Positions 44,237-52,661 of a DNA stretch of 64,000 nucleotides are shown here, piece by piece. The notes below the pieces were generated by a model. The model made no database searches. It was not told the DNA's origin and saw only the letters and a list, made by a program, of their open reading frames with translations. The DNA comes from Eutrophovita sp913057845 (GTDB lineage Bacteria; Pseudomonadota; Gammaproteobacteria; Burkholderiales; Eutrophovitaceae): NCBI GenBank assembly GCA_963925895.1, contig CAWUVH010000004.1:62001-126000 (forward strand), given 5' to 3'. The position numbers were made by a program, and so were the translations under genes. Positions within the stretch are counted from its first letter, which is position 1, and every line of letters begins with the position of its first letter.

Positions 44237-44944
44237 ATGCGTCTACTTCAAGGTAAAACCATAGTCTCTACTTTTATCGTAGCCTTCTCGTTTTTCATTA
44301 CGTATTGTGGCGACGGTGCATTGGCTGATGAGCTCAAATTAAAGCCCTCATTTGATTGTGGAGGCGGTCTTTCCCGCACGCAAACAGCGATTTGCGCATC
44401 TTCGACGCTGTCTGCACTAGATTATGAATTGTCGACGCATATTGACGGCCTCAGACAGTTATTAACTCGAACACAATATCTTGTGGAGGCTAGAACCTTC
44501 GTGGAAAAAAGGGATAAATGTGGCGACAACATGAAATGTATTGGGAAAATTTATGAATCTCGCATATGGCGCGTTAGGTCGCGCGTGGATGATCTCAGAC
44601 CAATAGAAGGATCTTGGGTAAACGAAACTTATGCACATATCAGCATTGTAAAGCTGGGGTCGAAATATCGCTTAGTTGGCGCTAGTCCAGAGTCAATTGA
44701 AGGATATTGTTCAAATGATAATCGAAAAATAATTTTACGAGCTGGCTATTTCGATAAATGGGACATGAAAAAGGATGGTTTTACATACAGTTGGAATAAT
44801 GTGTGTGAATGGACTTTTCTTATTTCAGACGAACAATTAGCCATCAGTGCGAGTAGGGCTTGCAATGAGACGGATGAGGTTTTTTTGGGAAGCTACCGTA
44901 AAGGGGAGCCTAACGATCTAGAATTCGTGTGTTTTGATCGATGA
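44237..44944 (+). CDS. Exported protein with LprI-like N-terminal domain
   Basis: 235-aa protein. After a signal peptide (about 1-30), the segment PSFDCGGGLSRTQTAICASS and STLSALDYELSTHIDGLR, with CGDNMKCIGKIYESRIWRV (cysteine pair), matches the lysozyme-inhibitor LprI-like domain (DUF1311). The remainder (about 120-235) is a cysteine-containing beta-rich domain I cannot name. May interact with peptidoglycan or lysozyme; this is family inference only. Monocistronic. Confidence 0.7.
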   Translation: MRLLQGKTIVSTFIVAFSFFITYCGDGALADELKLKPSFDCGGGLSRTQTAICASSTLSALDYELSTHIDGLRQLLTRTQYLVEARTFVEKRDKCGDNMKCIGKIYESRIWRVRSRVDDLRPIEGSWVNETYAHISIVKLGSKYRLVGASPESIEGYCSNDNRKIILRAGYFDKWDMKKDGFTYSWNNVCEWTFLISDEQLAISASRACNETDEVFLGSYRKGEPNDLEFVCFDR

Positions 44945-45010
44945 GCGAAGCTCTAGCTTTGTGATGTGTTGAGTGTACTGGGGGTCAGATCTATACCTAA
45001 AATCCAGGAG

Positions 45011-45361
45011 CTAAAGGTCTTGGCACAGCAAAATGGCTATCACGGTAAACCTGTTGTCTTCATGGGGTACCCAAGGGGCACCCTCGCTTCCGTAGGCAAC
45101 GTTACCTGTGCCCATGCGTCCTTCGTAGTAGGCATGCCAAAAATTACGCTCTTTTATAGGGACTCCGTTGTCACATTGATATTGCATGTGATTAATAATC
45201 GAGCTATCACCCGAAACGTCATCAATTAATAACTGAACGGACACCCGTTGGGTCAACGGATTAAGTTCTACATCTTGCGAGTAAACATTGCCTCCGTTTG
45301 ATCTCCACTCTGCGTGGACAGAAAACGACATTAACATCATCAATATAAATACAAAACGCAT
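45011..45361 (-). CDS. Exported protein, possibly surface-adhesin-E-like
   Basis: 116-aa protein with a good signal peptide (RFVFILMMLMSFSVHAEW, cleavage after VHA) and AGGAG six bases before the ATG. The mature part ends with CDNGVPIKERNFWHAYYEG and MGTGNVAYGSEGAPWVPHED, resembling the C-terminal half of surface-adhesin E proteins (cysteine, then charged, then W-V-P/S). A frame on the opposite strand at 44966-45229 is a shadow. Tentative family call. Confidence 0.58.
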   Translation of the reverse strand: MRFVFILMMLMSFSVHAEWRSNGGNVYSQDVELNPLTQRVSVQLLIDDVSGDSSIINHMQYQCDNGVPIKERNFWHAYYEGRMGTGNVAYGSEGAPWVPHEDNRFTVIAILLCQDL

Positions 45362-45484
45362 CACTCTCTCCTAAGGGTGTACCTGTTAGGGTCATCCTAT
45401 CCTATCTTACCTTTGCCTGGGCCGATATATACAGCGTCATGTTGGGTTGCGTAAAAAACTGAATGTGTGATATATTTTTATTAG

Positions 45485-45505
45485 AATAAAACAATTAGTT
45501 TTATT
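45485..45505 (+). promoter_or_regulatory. Inverted repeat upstream of MetX-like gene
   Basis: Perfect 8-bp arms AATAAAAC and GTTTTATT around AATTA, 46 bases before the ATG. A direct copy of GCCGATATATA occurs at 45421-45431 and 45509-45519, flanking it. Looks like a control region; no regulator gene is adjacent. Confidence 0.4.
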
Positions 45506-45551
45506 TGAGCCGATATATAAAAAAATTATATAAAAATGAGGAGCAGTAACT

Positions 45552-46697
45552 ATGGACCGAAGAGACTTTATGGACGTGAGCTTAAAAGGTTTATCCTTGG
45601 CAGCCATTGCAAATTTAAACCCATTCGCGATCAGTTCTGCGTTCGCTCAAGAAGAAAAACCTTGGGCCCAAGAAACATTTAAATTCCCCTTGGGTGACTT
45701 TGCATTACAAAGCGGCGAAGTACTAAAGGATGCTTACTTATTAGTAGATATTCAAGGTAAACTAAATTCCGCTAAAGATAATGCAATCATTTTTCCGACA
45801 TGCTTTACGGGAAGTCATAACTTTAATTCTATGGGCTACGGTGTGGACCGCGCACTTGACCCTACAAAATACGCAATCATCACAGCGTGCCAAATAAGTA
45901 GTGGACACTCCTCGTCACCCAGCAACCAGTCCAATGGCCAGGGTGCATCCAACTTTCCTGCGATCAACTATTACGACGATATAAATGCGCAAAACAAACT
46001 AATTACTGAGTATTTTGGGATTACTAATCCATTGATGTACTTCGGCTTCTCTATGGGCGCGCAACAAGCGTTTCATTGGGGGGCGCTGCATGGCTCTAAA
46101 ACTGGCGGTATCGTTCCGCTATGTGGAACCGCTAAAACAACCACTCAAAATTGGATGGCATTGGAAGGTTGCGTCAACGCCCTAGAATTAGATCCAGTAT
46201 TCAATGGGGGCGAGTACACGACCGCGCCAACACAAGGCATTAACGCTTTTGCACAAAACTATATTTCACAATATGCTGCGGATGTGTTTTACAAAAAAGG
46301 TTTACATTTAAAGACCTTTGGAGAGCACAAGGACCTTCAGGCATATCGCGGGTTTTTTAATGGCTATTTCAATAGTCTTGACGCGAACGATCTGCTGAGC
46401 CAGGTTAAAAAATGGCAAGCTGGCGATCTAGGTAACCATGCACAATTTGGTGGCGATTGGAAAAAAGCGCTAGCCAACATTAAATGTCCTGCCTTGGTTA
46501 TGCCGAGCACGAGCGATATATGTTTCCCACCTAGAGATCTTGTGGCTGAAGTAGCCGAGATGCCAAATGCAAAGCTTATTCCAGTCGAGTCCGATTACGG
46601 ACATTTGGTCGGATGCATGACAGAGATAGCCGGGAGCAAAGAAGATATCAAATTTATTGATGGTCAGCTTAAAGCTTTCCTCAAAAAGATAGGTTAA
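45552..46697 (+). CDS. Exported alpha/beta hydrolase, MetX (homoserine acetyltransferase)-like
   Basis: 381-aa protein with a twin-arginine-like start (MDRRDFMDVSLKGLSLAAI) and cleavage near AFAQE. The mature part is an alpha/beta hydrolase related to homoserine O-acetyltransferases; GFSMGAQQAFHWGALHG carries the nucleophilic Ser in GFSMG, and late VMPSTSDICFPPRD and DYGHLVG supply the Asp and His. Methionine-synthesis context is lacking and export would be odd for MetX, so an esterase or acyl-transfer role in the periplasm is more likely. Followed by a strong terminator. Confidence 0.82.
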   Translation: MDRRDFMDVSLKGLSLAAIANLNPFAISSAFAQEEKPWAQETFKFPLGDFALQSGEVLKDAYLLVDIQGKLNSAKDNAIIFPTCFTGSHNFNSMGYGVDRALDPTKYAIITACQISSGHSSSPSNQSNGQGASNFPAINYYDDINAQNKLITEYFGITNPLMYFGFSMGAQQAFHWGALHGSKTGGIVPLCGTAKTTTQNWMALEGCVNALELDPVFNGGEYTTAPTQGINAFAQNYISQYAADVFYKKGLHLKTFGEHKDLQAYRGFFNGYFNSLDANDLLSQVKKWQAGDLGNHAQFGGDWKKALANIKCPALVMPSTSDICFPPRDLVAEVAEMPNAKLIPVESDYGHLVGCMTEIAGSKEDIKFIDGQLKAFLKKIG

Positions 46698-46732
46698 ATC
46701 TTAAGCACATAAAAGTAGCACCTCCCAAATTG

Positions 46733-46767
46733 GGGTCTTTTATATCATATATGAAAGACCCTTTTTT
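46733..46767 (+). terminator. Rho-independent terminator after the MetX-like gene
   Basis: Stem GGGTCTTT extended through TATAT (with one G-T pair) against ATAT and AAAGACCC, followed by six Ts. It closely resembles the terminator at 5894. Confidence 0.9.
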
Positions 46768-46954
46768 ATTGCCACTCACCGAGGTAACTGTGCTTGTCCC
46801 TATAACAGAGCAACTAGTGGCTTTCTTCCCTTTTATCCTAAGCCGGACGTGATCGGCACTGATTTAATAGATGTGGCCAGGGGTCTTCTCGGCTGCTGAG
46901 AGAGCGATTTGTGTTAATGTCGCTCGCTTGTTTCCGACCTGTCAGGAGTTTGCG

Positions 46955-47587
46955 ATGTTCAAGTTGCTCAGCGCCACCCCCAGCCCTTATGCTCGTAAAG
47001 TGCGCATCGCGCTGGCGGAAAAGAACCTGTCCTTCGAGCTCGTAACGGAGGTTCCCTGGGATAGTACAACCAGCACACCTAAGTACAATCCGCTAGAGAA
47101 GTTACCAGTGCTCATTCTTGACGATGGCACAAGCCTCTACGAGTCGAGCTACATCCTCCAGTATCTGGAGCTCAAGCATCCTCTACCGCCTCTGCTACCC
47201 CCAGACGTCGACGGGGTCCTTCGGGCGCGCAAGCTCGAAGTGCTTTGTGACGGCGTGCTGGACGCCGTCGTGTTGATTTTTTTCGAGCGCCAGCGGCCCG
47301 ACGGCGGCAGCAATCTGTGGATTAGGCGTCAGCAGCGTAAGATCGACGGCGGCGTGCGCGCGGTTGCGCGCATGGTTGGCGAGCGCGAATGGTGCGTGGG
47401 CGATTCCTTCAGTCTTGGCGATGTTGCTGTCGGCACCATGGTCCGCTATTTTGATGTGCGGTACCCAGAATTGCAGTGTCGCACGTTGTACCCAAATCTC
47501 GCCGATCTAAGCGAGCGTCTGGAGCAGCGCCCATCTTTTAAAGCTTCGGTGCCTTACGCACAGACGATCTCGGATAAGGTGCTCTGA
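46955..47587 (+). CDS. Glutathione S-transferase, GC-rich
   Basis: 210-aa GST. N-terminal thioredoxin fold with SPYARKVRIALAEKNLSFEL and LPVLILDDGTSLYESSYILQ (cis-Pro and ES contact), helical C-terminal domain. AGGAG seven bases before the ATG. Base composition and codon use (many GC-ending codons, e.g. around residues 85-130) differ sharply from its AT-rich neighbours, and an IS66 remnant lies just downstream, so recent transfer is likely. Substrate unknown. Confidence 0.85.
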   Translation: MFKLLSATPSPYARKVRIALAEKNLSFELVTEVPWDSTTSTPKYNPLEKLPVLILDDGTSLYESSYILQYLELKHPLPPLLPPDVDGVLRARKLEVLCDGVLDAVVLIFFERQRPDGGSNLWIRRQQRKIDGGVRAVARMVGEREWCVGDSFSLGDVAVGTMVRYFDVRYPELQCRTLYPNLADLSERLEQRPSFKASVPYAQTISDKVL

Positions 47588-47699
47588 GCCGTTAATACGG
47601 GCAATCGGCGCTGGACGACGTTCGCTCGTCCCGAAATTCCGGAATTTCCATCACTCGCCACTACACGGCACCGTCCGGATGACACTGATCACCTATTTT

Positions 47700-47713
47700 G
47701 TAAGCGTCCGGCC
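47700..47713. repeat. Probable IS66 terminal inverted repeat (one end)
   Basis: GTAAGCGTCCGGCC. IS66-family ends typically read GTAAGCG inward. Read on the minus strand it follows the transposase stop by one base or so as ...CGCTTAC, the expected right end. The other end is not found. Confidence 0.6.
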
Positions 47714-47714
47714 A

Positions 47715-47834
47715 TCACACCTTGCTGGTGACCGTTGGCGTCCAGTTGTGCGGCAGTAACTCATCAATGGCGTTATTCTTCTGCGTCGGCAGCTTCGTTA
47801 GCACCTCTTTCAAATATTCATAAGGATCATGCCC
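47715..47834 (-). pseudogene. IS66-family transposase C-terminal remnant
   Basis: On the minus strand this decodes as GHDPYEYLKEVLTKLPTQ then KNNAIDELLPHNW and a stop, matching the conserved C terminus of IS66 TnpC (typically GHDPYAYLKDVLTRLPTQ...ELLPHRW). Upstream, in another frame, EAKILG and possibly the preceding 20 codons look like its continuation, so the copy has a frameshift. No TnpA/TnpB or complete TnpC exists. A dead insertion element. Confidence 0.75.
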
Positions 47835-48056
47835 AGTATTTTAGCTTCAGCAACGTAGAGTGCTGACTGAAGGCGGACGTTCAGCCCTCGCTTGCGGTTG
47901 CGCGTGATCACCACCATCAAGACCTAAACCAAGGAAAGGGTAATGGCTAGACGTGGTTTATCGGAAATAAATTCTTGTTCAGTGAACATATCAATTACTC
48001 TATATTTTAGTTAGCATTGAACGATAAACTAACAAATTTTTTGCGACCAAACATAT

Positions 48057-48473
48057 TTACTTTCGTGGCCGGCCGCCAGCGTAGCTATCAATCGACTCAT
48101 TGATATTCGCACACCGAACCTTATCTTTCGTGTAAATTTCAGCACTAGGTTCTAGCCACGACATATCGTCAAAGCCTCCTGCTTTAATGTGCAACATTTC
48201 CGGTGTCATATGGACCTCAGAGAAAATTGGGGACCCACAGTTACTACAGAACGTACGTTTGACTGGCATACCCGAATCACCAACTGACTCATAGGTTTTT
48301 AAAAATCCCGGCTTCTGAATAGAAACTTGCTCCTTCGCATAACTAGCCACTATTGAATAGGGAGCGCTCGTCTGCTTTTTGCAATCATTACAATGGCAAT
48401 AGATTACTCTAACCGGATCACCCACTATTTCATATCGCGTTTCCCCACACAAACAGCCTCCGACACGTTCCAT
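48057..48473 (-). CDS. GFA-family zinc-binding protein
   Basis: 138-aa glutathione-dependent formaldehyde-activating (GFA/CENP-V) domain protein with zinc cysteines GGCLCGETRY (Cys7, Cys9), YCHCNDCKKQT (Cys26, Cys28, Cys31) and RTFCSNCGSPIF. Most such proteins have no proven formaldehyde activity. The ATG is chosen with AAAGGGG upstream. Fourteen extra codons of a longer frame were dropped. Confidence 0.86.
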   Translation of the reverse strand: MERVGGCLCGETRYEIVGDPVRVIYCHCNDCKKQTSAPYSIVASYAKEQVSIQKPGFLKTYESVGDSGMPVKRTFCSNCGSPIFSEVHMTPEMLHIKAGGFDDMSWLEPSAEIYTKDKVRCANINESIDSYAGGRPRK

Positions 48474-48629
48474 AATTTTCCCCTTTGTTGTTAAATCCGC
48501 CTGAAAGCATTGTAGGACATAGGCCCACAACTTTTAAATAGTGAGATTAGGATTTTTTTAAGGTGTGTAATCCGCATAAAATCAACAACTTAAAGGTTTT
48601 ATCTAATCTATAATGAGACGGTAATAGAC

Positions 48630-48662
48630 AATAAAAAACCGACATCATTACAATATCGGTTT
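48630..48662 (-). terminator. Terminator of tRNA-Asn
   Basis: Read on the minus strand, AAACCGA pairs with TCGGTTT (48636-48642 with 48656-48662) and the 3' side runs into a T tract. Sits a few bases after the tRNA. Confidence 0.78.
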
Positions 48663-48670
48663 CTTATAAC

Positions 48671-48746
48671 TGGCTCCTCGACCAGGACTCGAACCTGGGA
48701 CCCACTGATTAACAGTCAGTTGCTCTACCAACTGAGCTATCGAGGA
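48671..48746 (-). tRNA. tRNA-Asn (GTT)
   Basis: 76-base tRNA including encoded CCA. The minus strand folds as a full cloverleaf: acceptor TCCTCGA/TCGAGGA, D-loop AGCTCAGTTGGTAGAGC, anticodon loop CTGTTAA (anticodon GTT, asparagine), variable loop, and T-loop GGTTCGAGTCC. It lies between the GFA gene and the aminotransferase. Confidence 0.97.
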
Positions 48747-48798
48747 ATCGGAAGGCGCTTATGATAGTGATTCGCAGTCGGTTGGTCAACTAGAGTGC

Positions 48799-50004
48799 TT
48801 AGGTAATCACTTTAGCTATGGCTTCTGAAACCACACCAATATTTTTTGAATTGAGGGCTGCAACACAAATCCGACCACTTTCAATGGCATAGATCGAGTA
48901 TTCCTCTCTAAGCCTAACCACTTGCTCTCGGGTTAGACCCGAATAGGAAAACATGCCTTGTTGTCTCGTGATGAAGGAAAAATCAACATCCGGACAGAGT
49001 TTTGCAATATTGCTCGATAATTCTAATCTCATGTGTTTGATGCGCTCACGCATACCTCCAAGCTCAGTATCCCATTGGCTCTTAAGGTCCGAGTCAGCAA
49101 GCACCGTCTCGACTACCGCGCCACTATAGATAGGTGGGTTCGAGTAATTGGTGCGTATAAGCCGTTTTAACTGGCTTTGTACACGTTTTGCTTCCTCTGC
49201 AGAGCTGGACACAATCGAGAGGCCACCGATACGCTCTCCGTATAGGGAGAATGACTTCGAGAACGAATTGGAGATAATTAAGTTTTTACAGCGTTCCGTG
49301 AACAGGCGCACCACAAAACCATCTTCGTCGAGCGAGACCCCAAAACCTTGATATGCAATGTCAAGAAACGGAATTAATGCGTGCTCAACGATGAGCTCAG
49401 CAATGATTTTCCACTGTTCCGTATTCAGATCCACACCAGTTGGGTTGTGACAGCAAGCGTGCAGTAACACTACGGATTGTTTTGGGAGCGTTTTGAGTTG
49501 TTCGACCATCTGATCAAACGCGATGCCTCCGGTGTTTGAATCGTAGTAGGGGTAGACGTTGACTTTGAGACCGGCATTTTGAAAAATGCCACGATGGTTC
49601 TCCCAGCTTGGATCAGAAATCCAGACATCAGAGCAACCGACCACTTGCTTTAAGAAGTCCGCACCAACTCTAAGGGCACCCGTGCCACCCAAAGTCTGCG
49701 CCGTGATGATTCGGTTCTCAGCCAATGCGTCAGACTCAGCTCCAAAAAGAAGAGCTTGAACCAATTTGCCGTAATTCGCGTTTCCATCAATGGGCTGATA
49801 AGGGCGAGCGGCTTGTTTGCCTACAACGCGTGCTTCAGCCGATTTGACGCATTCAAGCAAAGGCACAGAGCCTGCATCATCGTAGTAGACCCCAACGCCT
49901 AAATTAACCTTATTAGGGTTCGCATCTGACTTAAAAAGTTCAGTAAGCCCTAAAATAGGGTCACTGGGTGCTAATTCAACAGTACTAAAAGCGGAAGTCG
50001 TCAT
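48799..50004 (-). CDS. Aromatic/aspartate aminotransferase (class I, TyrB/AspC-like)
   Basis: 401-aa PLP enzyme of fold type I, transferring the amino group of aspartate or aromatic amino acids to 2-oxoglutarate. Opening ELAPSDPILGLTELFK, the HNPTGVDL segment, the PLP-binding lysine in SNSFSKSFSLYGERIGGLS, and a C-terminal arginine (ESGRICVAALN) that binds the side carboxylate. Divergent from uvrB with about 100 bases between, as in many betaproteobacteria. Whether it prefers Asp or Tyr is unclear. Confidence 0.93.
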   Translation of the reverse strand: MTTSAFSTVELAPSDPILGLTELFKSDANPNKVNLGVGVYYDDAGSVPLLECVKSAEARVVGKQAARPYQPIDGNANYGKLVQALLFGAESDALAENRIITAQTLGGTGALRVGADFLKQVVGCSDVWISDPSWENHRGIFQNAGLKVNVYPYYDSNTGGIAFDQMVEQLKTLPKQSVVLLHACCHNPTGVDLNTEQWKIIAELIVEHALIPFLDIAYQGFGVSLDEDGFVVRLFTERCKNLIISNSFSKSFSLYGERIGGLSIVSSSAEEAKRVQSQLKRLIRTNYSNPPIYSGAVVETVLADSDLKSQWDTELGGMRERIKHMRLELSSNIAKLCPDVDFSFITRQQGMFSYSGLTREQVVRLREEYSIYAIESGRICVAALNSKNIGVVSEAIAKVIT

Positions 50005-50101
50005 ATACTGGTCGTTGTTAAGATATGCGTTAGAAATAAACGGGCATTATTGTACCGCACGTGTTCATGGTAATTCCACAAGAAACAAGGCCCACTAGAT
50101 T

Positions 50102-52135
50102 TTGTCTACAGAAAAATTGATCAGATTCCCCAATAGTCCATTTTTACTCAACCAGCTATTCGAACCCGCAGGAGATCAACCAGAGGCCATAGAGGCTCTT
50201 TTGAGGGGCTTAACGAGTCAGATGTCGCATCAGACCTTACTTGGCGTCACGGGCTCAGGAAAAACCTTTACGATGGCCAACGTGATCGCTCGATCAGGAC
50301 GTCCTGCGATAGTCATCGCTCCTAATAAAACCTTAGCGGCACAACTCTACTCCGAATTTAAGGATTTTTTTCCAAAAAATGCGGTTGAGTATTTCGTGTC
50401 TTATTACGACTACTACCAACCTGAGGCGTATGTCCCATCTCGAGATCTTTTCATCGAAAAAGATTCGAGCATTAACGAACACATTGAGCAAATGCGTTTA
50501 TCCGCTACCAAATCATTACTCGAGCGCAACGACTCAATCATCGTCTCAAGCGTTTCATGCATTTACGGCATCGGCAATCCTGTCGACTATCACGGCATGA
50601 TTCTTCACCTCATTGAGGGTGAAGAAATTGGTCAACGTAAGATCATTCAAAGACTTGCTGAGATGCAGTACGAACGAAACGATATGGATTTTCATCGTGG
50701 TGTTTTTAGGGTAAGGGGTGATGTCATTGATGTTTTTCCGGCAGAGAATTCTGAACACGCCATTCGGGTGGCCTTATTTGACGATGAAATCGAATCACTG
50801 TCGGTATTTGATCCGCTCACCGGCCATGTCCTGAATAAGGTTAAGCGCTATACCGTCTACCCATCCAGCCACTATGTGACGCCCAGAGCAACTGTTCTGC
50901 GCGCTATAGAAACGATTAAATTAGAGCTACGCGAGCGAATGGGACAATTTCAAAAAAATAGCCTTTTGGCTGAAGCGCAGCGTATCGAGCAACGCACTCG
51001 TTTCGATTTGGAAATGCTTACTGAAATGGGTTTTTGCAAAGGCATTGAGAATTACTCTATACACTTATCTGGACGAGAAAAAGGTGATCCTCCTCCGACG
51101 TTAATCGATTATTTACCTAAAAATGCCATTATGTTTATGGACGAATCACACGTCACCGCGCCACAAATTGGCGGAATGTATAAAGGGGATAGGGCGCGGA
51201 AAGAAAATTTAGTGAATTACGGTTTTAGATTGCCTTCTGCATTAGACAATAGACCTTTGCGGTTTGATGAATTTGAACAAATAGTGCCACAAACCATTTT
51301 CGTCTCCGCGACACCCTCTCACTATGAAAGTGAGAAGCAACAACAAGTTGTGGAACAAATGGTTCGACCAACAGGGCTTGTAGATCCTCAATTGGAAGTG
51401 CGACCTGCGGTTAACCAAGTTGATGACCTATTATCAGAGATCAGTATTCGATCCAAGCTCCATGAGCGTGTCCTGGTCACCACGCTGACTAAAAGAATGG
51501 CGGAAGATTTAACGGACTTTTTAGGTGAGAATGGAGTTTCTGCGCGCTATCTGCATTCGGATATTGATACGGTGGAGCGTGTTGAAATTATTCGAGATTT
51601 GAGACTTGGGGAATTTGACGTCTTAGTAGGTATCAATTTATTAAGAGAAGGATTGGATATTCCAGAGGTCTCACTTGTAGCTATTTTGGACGCAGATAAA
51701 GAGGGCTTTCTGCGTTCTGAGCGCGCGTTGATCCAAACGATTGGTCGCGCAGCAAGACACATTAATGGTCGAGCCATCATGTACGGTGATTCAATCACTC
51801 GATCAATGCAGCGCGCTATTGATGAGACAAGCAGACGTCGTCAAAAACAACTTGAATTTAACGTTGAACATAACATCACTCCGAAAGGCATTGAGAAACG
51901 TGTGCGTGATTTGATGGAAGGTGTTTACTCTGAGTCCAGCTCAAGTGGCAACAGTAAATCTAAAATTGAATCTCCTGCCGAAATTAAATCTGAGTCAGAT
52001 TTGTTGGTTGAAATGAAACGAGTTGAAAAGCGCATGAAAGAGGCTGCTAAAAATTTAGAATTTGAGAAAGCAGCAGAATGCAGGGATACGCTCAAATCCC
52101 TTAAGGATCGATTTATTTCAGGTTCACTGGCCTAA
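50102..52135 (+). CDS. uvrB: Excinuclease ABC subunit B
   Basis: 677-aa helicase of nucleotide excision repair. Walker A GVTGSGKT (48-55), beta-hairpin region YYDYYQPEAYVP that clamps DNA, DESHV Walker B, helicase motifs HSDIDTVERVEIIRDLR and RALIQTIGRAARH, and a UVR motif near the C terminus (EMKRVEKRMKEAAKNLEFEK and onward). The start used is a TTG with a weak AAGG upstream; the reading is certain from SPFLLNQLFEPAGDQPEAI onward. Confidence 0.97.
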   Translation: MSTEKLIRFPNSPFLLNQLFEPAGDQPEAIEALLRGLTSQMSHQTLLGVTGSGKTFTMANVIARSGRPAIVIAPNKTLAAQLYSEFKDFFPKNAVEYFVSYYDYYQPEAYVPSRDLFIEKDSSINEHIEQMRLSATKSLLERNDSIIVSSVSCIYGIGNPVDYHGMILHLIEGEEIGQRKIIQRLAEMQYERNDMDFHRGVFRVRGDVIDVFPAENSEHAIRVALFDDEIESLSVFDPLTGHVLNKVKRYTVYPSSHYVTPRATVLRAIETIKLELRERMGQFQKNSLLAEAQRIEQRTRFDLEMLTEMGFCKGIENYSIHLSGREKGDPPPTLIDYLPKNAIMFMDESHVTAPQIGGMYKGDRARKENLVNYGFRLPSALDNRPLRFDEFEQIVPQTIFVSATPSHYESEKQQQVVEQMVRPTGLVDPQLEVRPAVNQVDDLLSEISIRSKLHERVLVTTLTKRMAEDLTDFLGENGVSARYLHSDIDTVERVEIIRDLRLGEFDVLVGINLLREGLDIPEVSLVAILDADKEGFLRSERALIQTIGRAARHINGRAIMYGDSITRSMQRAIDETSRRRQKQLEFNVEHNITPKGIEKRVRDLMEGVYSESSSSGNSKSKIESPAEIKSESDLLVEMKRVEKRMKEAAKNLEFEKAAECRDTLKSLKDRFISGSLA

Positions 52136-52156
52136 ATAAATAATCAAATATTTATT

Positions 52157-52630
52157 ATGAAGGTTTTAGTTGTGTGCACCGGAAACATTTGTCGTTCCCC
52201 TTCTGGGGAAGCTGTGCTGCGGAAAAAAGCGGCGGAGAGGGGGTTGCACAATACGTTCAGCTGCGCTTCTGCAGGAACGCACGCTTACCATGTAGGAAGT
52301 CCTCCCGATGATAGAAGTATTAGTGTGGGGGTTCAGCGGAGTTATGACTTAAGTGAAATTCGTGCACAAAAAGTCTCATTGAATAACTTTTTTGATTACG
52401 ACATTTTTTTAGCGATGGATACCGTGCACTTGGGGATACTTCAACGATTAAAACCCGTCGATAGCAAATCTAAAATTCTATTATTTTTAGAGTATAGCCG
52501 AAGGTTTCGTCGACAAGATGTTCCCGATCCGTACTATGGTTCGAGGGAAGAATTCAATACTGTGCTTGAGATGATTGAGGAGGGAGCGGATACATTCTTA
52601 AATACAATGTATCCGCCAACTGACCCTTAG
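52157..52630 (+). CDS. Low-molecular-weight protein-tyrosine phosphatase
   Basis: 157-aa phosphatase with the P-loop CTGNICRS (Cys7 and Arg13) and the distal general-acid loop DVPDPYYG. Predicted to act on phosphotyrosine in exopolysaccharide regulation or as arsenate reductase-like; no kinase is nearby. Follows uvrB by about 20 bases, across an AT-rich stem AATAAATA/TATTTATT that precedes the GAAGG-like region, and converges on rne. Confidence 0.92.
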   Translation: MKVLVVCTGNICRSPSGEAVLRKKAAERGLHNTFSCASAGTHAYHVGSPPDDRSISVGVQRSYDLSEIRAQKVSLNNFFDYDIFLAMDTVHLGILQRLKPVDSKSKILLFLEYSRRFRRQDVPDPYYGSREEFNTVLEMIEEGADTFLNTMYPPTDP

Positions 52631-52654
52631 TGTGACCGAATCATAACGGTCACA
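52631..52654. terminator. Bidirectional terminator between the phosphatase and rne
   Basis: Perfect 8-bp stem TGTGACCG/CGGTCACA with an 8-base loop, placed between the convergent phosphatase and rne stops. Flanked by short T-rich stretches only, so efficiency is uncertain. Confidence 0.55.
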
Positions 52655-52661
52655 AGTTTCT

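Larger units (their letters stand above)
47588..48056. other. Intergenic scar between the GC-rich GST and the GFA gene
   Basis: Contains two palindromes near 47612-47650 (GGACGA/TCGTCC and AAATTCCGGAATTT), a GTAAGCGTC end sequence and the IS66 transposase C-terminal fragment, then AT-rich sequence without a gene. Confidence 0.6.

Noticed and set aside
44966..45229. 87-codon forward frame opposite the exported protein
   Set aside because: The reverse frame has a signal peptide and AGGAG site; this one has neither.
47840..47905. Upstream extension of the IS66 transposase
   Set aside because: Reading in the second frame (NRKRGLNVRLQSALYVAEA) is open but does not clearly match the family, so I did not extend the pseudogene.
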